A DNA stretch of 37,244 bases from Planctomycetales bacterium (GTDB lineage Bacteria > Planctomycetota > Planctomycetia > Pirellulales > Pirellulaceae): assembly GCA_020426845.1 (NCBI GenBank), contig JAGQPF010000150.1:1-37244 (forward strand), read 5' to 3'. Position 1 is the first letter of the stretch; each line of letters begins with the position of its first letter. The notes beneath the pieces were generated by a model. That model was not told the DNA's origin. It was given only the letters and a program-made list of their open reading frames with translations, and did no database searches. This document shows, piece after piece, positions 18,301 through 25,980 of the stretch. The position numbers were made by a program, and so were the translations under genes.

Positions 18301-20697
18301 ATGAGTCCCGCCAAACGCTCGCGACCGTCCCGCGACTCTCGGCCGACCAGTGACGCGGCGGAGACCGGTCCACCGGGCCTCACAAGGGGCGCCTGCGATG
18401 GAGGCCCGACCGGCCGTGACCCGCGCAGCGGGCTCAACAAGAGTCGGCAGGCGACGACGGCCGAGCCGCCGGCTGGCTGGATGTTTCCGGCGGCCATCGC
18501 CCTGCTCGCCGCCGGGCCGATTGTGCCGAGTGAAGCAGGGGGAGAAGGCGGGCATCTGGTCTGGTCGGTCGGCTGGCTGCTCTGGTTGATGGCTGTCGCG
18601 GCGACGGCGGCGCTGCAACGTCGCGCGCTGGTGTTCCATCTGCATCGCTCCGATCTGCTGTTGTTGTGTGGCTGTGTGGCGATGGCCGCGTCGGCCGCTT
18701 ACAACGCTGGCGCAGCCAACGCTCGAGCGGGCATGAATATGGCTGGCTACTGGCTGGGCGCCGCCGCCTGCGTCGTCGCGCTGCGACAGGTCGCGCAATC
18801 GCGAATCCAACGCCACACGCTGGCCTGGCTGCTTGTCGCGCTGACGGCCGGCTTGGCTCTGCACGGCGTCGTCCAGTACTTCGTCACAATGCCCGCCTTG
18901 GCGCGACAGTACGAATCCAACTCCGAGGAGGAGAAGGCGCGGCAAATGTCTGCAGTCGGAGTTGACCCGACTCCCAACTCTCCCTCTCGCATTCAGTTTG
19001 AGAATCGGCTGTTGCATAGCACCGAGCCCTACGCGACCTTCGCGCTGGCCAACTCGCTGGCGGGCGTGTTGGCGCCGTGGCTGCTCATGGCAGCGGGACT
19101 CGCAGTGACCACTTCTTGTCGCACGCGTTCGCGGGCGCTGGCTGGCTTGGCGTTGGCGATGGGCGCCTGTCTCGTGCTGACCAAGAGCCGCACCGCTCTG
19201 CTTGCCGTGACCGCGGGCGGAGCCGGCTGGCTCATCTCGATTTTGATCGGCGCCAAGGGCGATGCCGGAGAGCGTCAGACTCGGTCCTGGAGGCTGCCGC
19301 TAATTGCCGTGGCAGCGCTGGCCGCTCTGCTGATTGGCGGCATCTTGTCGGGAGCTCTCGACAAGGAAGTGCTGACCGAGGCGGCGCTGTCGCTTAGTTA
19401 CCGAACGCAGTACTGGCTGGCGACGCTGGAGATCGTGCGAGACCATGCGCTGACGGGTTGCGGCAGCGGCAATTTTCAAGATTACTATGGCGCCGTGCAA
19501 CTGCCGCATGCCTCCGAGCTGATCGCCGACCCGCACAATTTTGTGCTCGAGTTGGCGTCGACGGGGGGCGTTCCCGCGGCTCTGCTGATGCTGGCCGGCT
19601 GGTCGCTGGTCTTCGTCGGCGCCGTCAAGGCATCGCCGATGACGGGTGACGAGGCGCCAAACGGCAGCACAACGCATAGCTGGAAGGCGGCGGTGGCGGG
19701 ACTGGTCATCGGCTGGTTTGTGTCACTGGCGTTCGGCTTGCCTCAGGATCGCTGGGGAATCGTGCCGCTGTCGATCGCGGCGGGGGGACTCGGCCTGCTC
19801 GTCGCTCGGTTTGCTTGGCGAACAAACTCACCGGAAGACATTGCGGGTCTGCCTCCGCTCGCGCGACTTGCCGGAATTTGTTGGGGAGTTGCGTTGCTCA
19901 ACCTGCTCGCGGCGGGCGGAGTCAGTTTCTGGGGCGTGATGCAATCCGTGCTCTTGCTGGGCACGCTGGCCACGAGCGGCGCGCCAAGTCGCGTGGTTCG
20001 CTGGCAGCAACCCGCCGCCGCCTTCGCGGTTCTGCTGCTGATTGCCGGCGCCGTGCAACTCACGACCTTGTCGCCGATCCTTGCGGCCCGAACTGCGATG
20101 GCGAGGCTCCCGGAGGCCCGTTCCGCCGCAGAAGCGGAGGCCTGTCTGCAAGCGGCTCAACAAGCCGATCCCCGGGACGCATCCCCCTGGCTGTTGCAGG
20201 CACAATCGCGACTCCAGGACCAACGCTACGATGCCGCCACTTGGCAGCTTTTTGACGAAGCGATCGCGCGAGACCGCCGCAATCGAGGACTGTGGGAAGA
20301 GGTCGGCCGCTGGCGCCTGATCGCCTCGAAGTTCGGCGCCGACCGAGACCATTGGAGCGAGGCCGTGCGTTGCTACGCTCGAGCCGCCGAACTTTCCCCA
20401 CGGGGGCCGGCGCAGGCGGCATACGCCTGGGCTCTCCACTTTGGAGACGCGTCCTCAAGGCAGGCCGCGGCGTTGCTGGCCAGGGCGGCGCTGGATTGGA
20501 ACGCCCAGCACCCGCATGTGGAGCAGCGTTTGGACCGGGTGATGCTGCCGAGCCCCGATGGGCAGATTTCGGCTGAACAAGCCATGCTGGACATTCGTAA
20601 TAGTGAAGATGCGCGAGCCGCGGAGCCGGGGGCGACGGCGCAGTCGGCGATGAATGAGCGGGCGAGCCGGAAAAGTGGAGATGTGGAGAGCCCGTAA
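18301..20697 (+). CDS. O-antigen ligase-like membrane protein with C-terminal TPR-like region
   Basis: 798 aa. Residues ~60-600 contain about a dozen membrane segments. The Wzy_C/WaaL-type region includes SLSYRTQYWLATLEIV, HALTGCGSGNFQDYYG and ADPHNFVLELASTGGVPA, typical of the large periplasmic loop of O-antigen ligases. The last ~200 residues are soluble and TPR-like (AEACLQAAQQADPRDASPW, AVRCYARAAELSP). It probably polymerises or transfers the polysaccharide begun by the upstream transferase. Residues 1-60 are disordered and include sequence matching an intergenic repeat, so ATG 18481 (Met61), just before the first membrane segment, is a possible true start. Function is by fold; substrate is unknown. 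Confidence 0.85.
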   Translation: MSPAKRSRPSRDSRPTSDAAETGPPGLTRGACDGGPTGRDPRSGLNKSRQATTAEPPAGWMFPAAIALLAAGPIVPSEAGGEGGHLVWSVGWLLWLMAVAATAALQRRALVFHLHRSDLLLLCGCVAMAASAAYNAGAANARAGMNMAGYWLGAAACVVALRQVAQSRIQRHTLAWLLVALTAGLALHGVVQYFVTMPALARQYESNSEEEKARQMSAVGVDPTPNSPSRIQFENRLLHSTEPYATFALANSLAGVLAPWLLMAAGLAVTTSCRTRSRALAGLALAMGACLVLTKSRTALLAVTAGGAGWLISILIGAKGDAGERQTRSWRLPLIAVAALAALLIGGILSGALDKEVLTEAALSLSYRTQYWLATLEIVRDHALTGCGSGNFQDYYGAVQLPHASELIADPHNFVLELASTGGVPAALLMLAGWSLVFVGAVKASPMTGDEAPNGSTTHSWKAAVAGLVIGWFVSLAFGLPQDRWGIVPLSIAAGGLGLLVARFAWRTNSPEDIAGLPPLARLAGICWGVALLNLLAAGGVSFWGVMQSVLLLGTLATSGAPSRVVRWQQPAAAFAVLLLIAGAVQLTTLSPILAARTAMARLPEARSAAEAEACLQAAQQADPRDASPWLLQAQSRLQDQRYDAATWQLFDEAIARDRRNRGLWEEVGRWRLIASKFGADRDHWSEAVRCYARAAELSPRGPAQAAYAWALHFGDASSRQAAALLARAALDWNAQHPHVEQRLDRVMLPSPDGQISAEQAMLDIRNSEDARAAEPGATAQSAMNERASRKSGDVESP
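18368..18407. repeat. Intergenic-type repeat within the 5' end of the ligase gene
   Basis: Forty bases starting GTCCACCGGGCCTCAC match, in inverted orientation, 32304-32342 in a non-coding stretch (about 35 of 39 positions). In the ligase frame it encodes residues ~23-36. Either the repeat inserted into the coding region, or this part is untranslated and the start lies downstream. Confidence 0.8.
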
Positions 20698-20859
20698 TTA
20701 CGAGTTGGCGGCGAAACCGCCTGTTAAAGTAGAGGCCTTGGGGTTGATGACAGCCGTCCGAAGCATCACAAATTGCACCATTCGGGCAAAGTTTGCGGCA
20801 TCGGCTGGTCGATGGTCAATTTGTCTGTCGTTCCTCAACGCGAGGAACAGGAGTAAGCC

Positions 20860-22071
20860 GTGAAAAGTTGGATTGTGGCCTTGATGGCATTGTTGGTGGG
20901 TGGTGGCGTAGGAGGCGTGCGCGCCTGGAAGGAGTTCCAGGGGGTCGAATTATTCGTGCCCTACAACACCGGCGCCGCCGCAGTCGGCGAAGAGGCGAAC
21001 CAACGGATCATTGCGATCAATGGCAGCACTTTCAATTTCGGCCGCATGCAGCAAGGCACCAAAATGGAGCACGCCTTCGTGCTCAAGAATATCGGCGACG
21101 TGCCGGTCGAGATTTGGGTGGGTGAGTCGTCGTGCACCTGCACCGTGGCGAGCATGTCCAAGACCAAGCCACGGGGAGCCGAGGAGCTGCCGGGCGAGCC
21201 GCTCGGCGATGACACCGACGAGCACTTGGTGCTCAAACCCTCCGAGACCACCGAGATCAACTTGAAGTGGGAGGCCAACGCGCCCAACCCGACCTACTTT
21301 CAGACTGCCGAGATTCGCACCAACCATCCCGACCAGCCCGTCCTTCGCCTCGAAGTGCAAGGGTACGTGCAAAACGTCCTCTCGCTGGTGCCCGATAGCC
21401 TGCAGGTCAACAACGTCTCGGTGGAGACCGGCGCGACGTCGGTGGTCACCATGTTTAGCATCGAGCCCGAGTTCCCGGAGATCCAAAAGGTCGAGTTTAC
21501 CAACGCCGAGCTCAAGGATTTCTTTACGGTCGAGGTTGTCGACGTGAAGCAGTTCGAGGACCCGCGCCACCTCAGCGGCAAGCGATTCGTCATCAAGATC
21601 GAGCCGGGGTTGCCGGTGGGCACATCCTCGCAGAACATGCACATTGCGCTGGACATGGCGGGCGAGAACAACTTTTACGTGCCGATCACGGCGAAGGTGG
21701 AGAGCGAGGTCAGCATCTTGGGCGGCCGTGACTACCACACGGAGTCCGGCGTCGTGCGGTGGGGAGTCTTGGATCGTAGTCGCGGACGGGAGACGACGCT
21801 GTATGTGATTGTGAAAGGCGACCATCGCGAGCAGGTCAAGCTGGAGATCGACGAAATCAAGCCCGCGGATTCTCTGGCCGTTGAGGTGCTGCCGGTCAAG
21901 GACCCCGCGGCCTCCACGTGGACCATTCCCATCAAGGTGAGCCTGAAGCCGGACGGCCCGCCGGCGACGATGCTGGGGGGAGCCAATTCCGAGTTCGGCG
22001 TGGTGCGCATGCGCACCGGCCACCCGGTTGCGAAAGAGTTGCAGTTCAAGGTTCAGTTTGCGGTGAATTGA
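20860..22071 (+). CDS. DUF1573 domain protein, exported
   Basis: 403 aa from a GTG start with an AGGAG Shine-Dalgarno six bases upstream. Residues 1-22 form a hydrophobic signal or anchor (WIVALMALLVGGGVGG). The DUF1573 region (about 50-160) shows TFNFGRMQQGTKMEHAF, LKNIGDVPVEI and the Cys-containing SSCTCTV; it is an Ig/ASH-like beta-sandwich. The rest resembles further beta-sandwich repeats (SILGGRDYHTESGVVRWG). Such proteins are frequent in planctomycetes and probably act extracytoplasmically as structural or binding modules. Thirteen bases separate it from the tetrahaem lipoprotein gene, so the two are likely translated from one mRNA. Confidence 0.87.
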   Translation: MKSWIVALMALLVGGGVGGVRAWKEFQGVELFVPYNTGAAAVGEEANQRIIAINGSTFNFGRMQQGTKMEHAFVLKNIGDVPVEIWVGESSCTCTVASMSKTKPRGAEELPGEPLGDDTDEHLVLKPSETTEINLKWEANAPNPTYFQTAEIRTNHPDQPVLRLEVQGYVQNVLSLVPDSLQVNNVSVETGATSVVTMFSIEPEFPEIQKVEFTNAELKDFFTVEVVDVKQFEDPRHLSGKRFVIKIEPGLPVGTSSQNMHIALDMAGENNFYVPITAKVESEVSILGGRDYHTESGVVRWGVLDRSRGRETTLYVIVKGDHREQVKLEIDEIKPADSLAVEVLPVKDPAASTWTIPIKVSLKPDGPPATMLGGANSEFGVVRMRTGHPVAKELQFKVQFAVN

Positions 22072-22084
22072 CGGAGCAGGAAGC

Positions 22085-23833
22085 ATGGCGGCGACGCACC
22101 GATTCATCCTGGCGACGCTGATGGCGGCAATTGCCGTCATGGCGGCTGGTTGCCCCAGTCGCGGCACAAGTGACTCCGATGTGTCACTTGAGTCGCTGGT
22201 GGACGAGGGAGAGGGACCGCCGCTGGCGCCGGTGATCACGCCCGCGCCCGCTCCGATCATCGATTCAACTCCATCCACCGAGTCCACTCGCGCCCCTCGG
22301 GGGCGCGCGACGGTGGCCTTGCTGGATCCAAAGCGGACTGCGGGCGGACCTGTCGGGCCTCCAACCCAGGTGTCGCCCGGCGCCGCCCCGGCCGGACTGA
22401 CTCAGCCTGCGCCCGAGGGCGAGGTCGCCGAGCAGGCGAAGCAGCGCGAGCCGCTGTTTGTCGACTGGGGCAAGCCCAAGCTCGCGTTCGCCATCACCGG
22501 CCAGCAACATGGCTATCTCGAGCCTTGCGGCTGCACCGGCTTGGCGAACCAGAAAGGCGGCATGGCGCGGCGCCACACGCTCTTCAAAGATCTCCGCTCG
22601 CGGGGCTGGACCTTGGTGCCGCTCGACGTCGGCGGCCAGGTGCGCCGCCCTGGCCCCCAGGCCGAGTCCAAGTTCAAGTGGACCACCGAGGCGCTGTTCA
22701 AGCTCGACTACAAGGCTGTCACCTATGGCGCCGACGACCTGATGCTTTCGTCCGGCGAGCTGGCCTTCCCCATGCTGAATTCGCCGGAGTCGCCGTATCC
22801 GTTCATTTGCAGCAACGTCTCGGTGATCTCCAGCACGCCCACCCATCGTGTGCTTGAGGCGGGCGGCCTGCGGATCGGAATCACGGCCGTGCTGGGCGAC
22901 GAAGAGATCAAATCGCTGAAGAACAACCCCGGTGTCGAGTGGCGTTCGGTCGACGCAGGACTCAAGGACGCCTGGACCAAGCTCTCGGCGCAGAACTGCA
23001 ACTTCTATGTGCTCATGGCGCACGCGAGCGTCAACGAGTCGCGAGAGATCGCTCGGCGTTTTCCGCACTTTCATCTGGTCGTGACCACGGGCCTCGGCGA
23101 GCCCGAGCAGCTTCCCGAACGAATCCAAGTCGCCAAGGACAAGGTGACGATGATGATTCAGGCGGGCAACAAGGCAATGTACGCTGGCGTGCTCGCGCTG
23201 TATGACTCCAAGCCGCAAGTGCGTTACCAGCGAGTTCCGCTGGACGATCGCTTTGAGGACTCACCCGAGATGCTCAAGGTGTTGCGAGACTACCAGGCCG
23301 AGCTCAAGGAGCGCGGACTCAAGCAGCTGGGGGCAATCGAAGTGCCACACTTTAGCGGCAACAAGTTCGTTGGCTCCGAGGCCTGCAAGGATTGCCACAG
23401 CAAGGCGTTCAAGAAGTGGGCCACGACGGGACACGCGCATGCAACCGACTCCATCGTCAATCCGAAGGAGCGAGCCGGCATCCAGCGACACTTCGATCCC
23501 GAGTGTCTGAGCTGCCATGTGACCGGCTGGGCGCCACAGGATTACACTCCCTATGTGAGCGGCTACGCGAGCCTCGAATCCACGGCTCACTTGAAGCAGA
23601 ACGGCTGCGAAAACTGCCATGGCCCCGGCCAGCGGCACGTGGACATCGAGAACGGCGACCTCAATGTGAGCGAGGCGGACCAGCAGGAGGCCCGCAAGCA
23701 GCTGCAACTGCCCTACGCGAGAGCCAAGGAGCAGTGCATCATGTGCCACGATCAGGACAACAGTCCCGACTTCTTCAAAGACGGCGCCTTTGAACGCTAC
23801 TACGAGAAGATCAAGCACGTCGGCAAGGATTGA
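22085..23833 (+). CDS. Tetrahaem cytochrome c lipoprotein with 5'-nucleotidase-like N-terminal domain
   Basis: 582 aa. A lipoprotein signal with lipobox MAAGC (Cys ~22) implies membrane anchoring outside the cytoplasm. After a Pro-rich linker, residues ~130-420 look like a UshA-type metallophosphoesterase fold (FAITGQQHGYLEPCGC, GGMARRHTLF, ALFKLDYKAVTYGADDL). The usual metal-binding Asp of NDHHG is Gln140 and the next Asp of GGD is Gly; Cys148 and Cys150 form a CxC. The C-terminus has four CxxCH haem sites at 434-438, 474-478, 508-512 and 551-555, similar to cytochrome c554. Role is probably extracytoplasmic electron transfer coupled to an unknown reaction. It follows the DUF1573 gene by 13 bases with an AGGAA ribosome site. 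Confidence 0.87.
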   Translation: MAATHRFILATLMAAIAVMAAGCPSRGTSDSDVSLESLVDEGEGPPLAPVITPAPAPIIDSTPSTESTRAPRGRATVALLDPKRTAGGPVGPPTQVSPGAAPAGLTQPAPEGEVAEQAKQREPLFVDWGKPKLAFAITGQQHGYLEPCGCTGLANQKGGMARRHTLFKDLRSRGWTLVPLDVGGQVRRPGPQAESKFKWTTEALFKLDYKAVTYGADDLMLSSGELAFPMLNSPESPYPFICSNVSVISSTPTHRVLEAGGLRIGITAVLGDEEIKSLKNNPGVEWRSVDAGLKDAWTKLSAQNCNFYVLMAHASVNESREIARRFPHFHLVVTTGLGEPEQLPERIQVAKDKVTMMIQAGNKAMYAGVLALYDSKPQVRYQRVPLDDRFEDSPEMLKVLRDYQAELKERGLKQLGAIEVPHFSGNKFVGSEACKDCHSKAFKKWATTGHAHATDSIVNPKERAGIQRHFDPECLSCHVTGWAPQDYTPYVSGYASLESTAHLKQNGCENCHGPGQRHVDIENGDLNVSEADQQEARKQLQLPYARAKEQCIMCHDQDNSPDFFKDGAFERYYEKIKHVGKD

Positions 23834-23869
23834 CGCCTAGCACCGAGCAGCCGTCATGATCAAGCGTCC

Positions 23870-24025
23870 GTAGCATGGGCGTCCTCGCCCGTGCGCGGCG
23901 AGCAGCCGCCATGCAACATGCTTGCATCGGCCGGCGCGGAGGTGCTGCGTAGTCCTGCACGGGCGAGGACGCCCATGCTACGCGCGAGGACGCCCATGCT
24001 ACGCGCGAGGACGCCCATACTACGC
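23870..24025. repeat. 25-bp inverted repeat followed by three 21-bp tandem copies
   Basis: GTAGCATGGGCGTCCTCGCCCGTGC at 23870-23894 is the exact complement of 23957-23981. The right arm merges into three tandem copies of GCGAGGACGCCCATGCTACGC at 23963, 23984 and 24005 (one base different in the last). The unit fills the space between the convergent cytochrome and HhH-GPD-like genes, where a hairpin could end transcripts from both sides, although no T-run is present. Confidence 0.92.
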
Positions 24026-24053
24026 GCCGTGCCTCCGCCGACGCAGCTCGGCG

Positions 24054-25055
24054 CTAGCGCGGCTTGCGTTTGGCTAGCCGCGAGGTGGGCGACTTTTTCG
24101 CCGTGCCCTTCTTGGTCGACTTCGAGGCTTTGCCCGGCTTGGCAGCTGACGCCTTGGTGGTCTTCTTGGTCGTCTTTTTGGCGGCCGTTGTTTCCTTCTC
24201 CGGCTTGGGCTTGGCCGTTTTGGCCGGGGGCTCGGTTTTGGCGGCGGCCTTCTTGGTCGCTTTCTTGACCGCCTTCTCACTGGGAGCGGCAGTCTCCGGC
24301 TTGGCTGGTTTGGACGACTTGGCTTTGGCCGCCTTGGTTGTGTCCGGCTTCTCGGTCAGCTCGTCCTCGCGTTTGCCGCCGCGTTTGGGAAGTCGGTCCT
24401 TGCAATCGGGGGCGATCTCCAGCAGGATCGCCCGGACGCGTGTGGAATGCCTTGAGGCGTTGTAATCGGTCCCCAGTTGGTGCAGCAGCGATCCGAACTC
24501 AACGCCTTGCTTCTTGGGAATAGTGCGTTCCAGGCCCGGCGCCTTGCGCTCTTTCCAATCCTTTTCGGAGATGGCGCCGATGATGTAGAGCACCTCGAAA
24601 GAGCCGTCGCTGAGCGGGATGGAGTGTCCGCCGAAGCCGCACTGCACCAGGTAATTGACGACGAACGGGGTGATCCGCCGGTGCTGCGAAAGCTCCTTGA
24701 TCGATTTGCCCTGGTTCTGTTTGCGAAGCGGCTCCAGGTCGAACGAGTAGTACTGCTCAAACAGAGACTGCAGCACGCCACGCACCCGTTTCGCCGCCGC
24801 GGCGGGGTCGGGCAGGGCGCTCAACACCTCGGTGAGCTCGCCGATCGCCGTGACTCGAACCTCATTCCAATCGAAGTACTTTTGCTGGAGGATGGCGTAA
24901 GCCTCCTCGGCCGCCTCGTGCTTCGCGCCCTCGAGGCAGCAGGCGTACAGCATGTGCTCCAGCACCGAGTAGCTGGAGGCGGGCGCCACCGGCTTGTAAT
25001 GTTTTTTGAGGACCTTGTGGGCCTTGGTCAGCAATGCGGCGCGTTGCGTGCTCAT
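24054..25055 (-). CDS. Degenerate HhH-GPD (endonuclease III-like) protein with histone H1-like tail
   Basis: 333 aa, assigned by fold pattern only. Residues ~25-215 resemble the helical HhH-GPD domain: VLEHMLYACC, YFDWNEVRVTAIGELTEVL, and ELSQHRRITPFVVNYL, followed by GGHSIPLSDGSFEVLYIIGAI, which lines up with the endonuclease III helix-hairpin-helix and catalytic segment. The hairpin glycines and catalytic Lys are not conserved (Ile128 replaces Lys by my alignment), though Asp150 lies near the catalytic Asp. The 4Fe-4S cysteines are absent. Residues 226-333 are Lys/Ala/Pro/Thr-rich like bacterial histone H1-like proteins and should bind nucleic acid. ATG 25055 is chosen over upstream starts because homology begins there. 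It lies 341 bases downstream of rbfA. Confidence 0.6.
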   Translation of the reverse strand: MSTQRAALLTKAHKVLKKHYKPVAPASSYSVLEHMLYACCLEGAKHEAAEEAYAILQQKYFDWNEVRVTAIGELTEVLSALPDPAAAAKRVRGVLQSLFEQYYSFDLEPLRKQNQGKSIKELSQHRRITPFVVNYLVQCGFGGHSIPLSDGSFEVLYIIGAISEKDWKERKAPGLERTIPKKQGVEFGSLLHQLGTDYNASRHSTRVRAILLEIAPDCKDRLPKRGGKREDELTEKPDTTKAAKAKSSKPAKPETAAPSEKAVKKATKKAAAKTEPPAKTAKPKPEKETTAAKKTTKKTTKASAAKPGKASKSTKKGTAKKSPTSRLAKRKPR

Positions 25056-25396
25056 AGGGAATTCCGATTCGGCTCCGAGGGCGGAGGCGACATTCAAGCG
25101 GTCTAACGGTGACTCAAGCGGGAGCACTCGCGCATTTGCGATGCCGCCATCGGGCGGGCTGGCCGTTGGCTGCCCATTGCGAAAACAGGCGGACACTTCC
25201 GAGATGCGGGCAGCTCCAGTTGAGTCGTCCTAATCGAATTGCGGAAAGTCCAGCTCGGCCGGGGCGAGGGGATCGCCAGTCGGGAGATGGAGGGAACAGT
25301 ATGATTCGTATTTTGGGGGGAGCAACCGTTTCCGCCCAGTTCGGGTGCTGGCGTTGAGGTGGGGCGTCGCTGCCATCCTGTCAGCTCGCCAAATCG
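25056..25396. other. Intergenic region between rbfA and the HhH-GPD-like gene
   Basis: 341 bases with no supported gene. A possible minus-strand promoter is noted separately. No hairpin with a T-run was found to end the nusA-infB-rbfA transcript here. Confidence 0.5.
25298..25325 (-). promoter_or_regulatory. Possible promoter of the HhH-GPD-like gene
   Basis: On the minus strand TTGCTC and CATACT are spaced by 16 bases in an unusually A-rich stretch (AAAATACGAATC). The predicted leader would be about 235 bases. Match quality is modest. Confidence 0.28.
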
Positions 25397-25873
25397 TTAG
25401 TCGCTTGCCCCTTGGTGTCCTTCGCCGGGGTCGTCCGCGTCCGGGGCCGCCGGGCTCGTCTCTTCCGCCTGGCCTCGCTCGGCATCCAGTTGGCCTTCAG
25501 CTTCCAGCGGTCCCGCGGCCTCCGATCGCTCCTTGGGCAGCACCTCCTCCAAGATGCGATGCACTTCCAGGGCGTGCTTGACGCCCTTGTCGAGCTCGAA
25601 TTTCAGCTTGGGGGTGTAGCGAGTGTCGATTCGGTTGGCGACCTTTTGTTGGAGGTAGCCTGCGGCGTTCTGCAGGCCCCGCAGCGTCAATTGCTGTTGC
25701 GACTCGTCCCCCATCACGGACACCCGGACCTTCGCTTGCCGCATGTCACCGCTGACTTCGACAAAGGTGACCGTGACATGCTGGATCCGGGGATCGCGCA
25801 GGTCGGTGAGGATGGCCATGCTGACCACCTCGCGGATGGCCTCGGCGGCCTTAAGCACTCGACGAGATGACAT
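25397..25873 (-). CDS. rbfA: Ribosome-binding factor A
   Basis: 158 aa. RbfA binds the 30S subunit and helps 16S rRNA 5'-end maturation. The KH-like core (1-110) shows LKAAEAIREVVSMAI, LRDPRIQHVTVTFVEVSGDMRQAKVRVSV, and TLRGLQNAAGYLQQKVANRI followed by TPKLKFELDKG. A ~45-residue Glu/Ala/Asp-rich extension is attached at the C-terminus and is probably disordered. It follows infB by 107 bases on the same strand, the common bacterial order. The ribosome site before the ATG is weak. Confidence 0.95.
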   Translation of the reverse strand: MSSRRVLKAAEAIREVVSMAILTDLRDPRIQHVTVTFVEVSGDMRQAKVRVSVMGDESQQQLTLRGLQNAAGYLQQKVANRIDTRYTPKLKFELDKGVKHALEVHRILEEVLPKERSEAAGPLEAEGQLDAERGQAEETSPAAPDADDPGEGHQGASD

Positions 25874-25980
25874 GAGTCGGTCACTTGGAGAGGACGACGG
25901 ACGGGACGATCAGTGGGAGGAGGGAAGGGAGGGAGCGGCGGGAAGCCGGTCAGTGCGGCACGGGCCGGCGACGAACCCGC

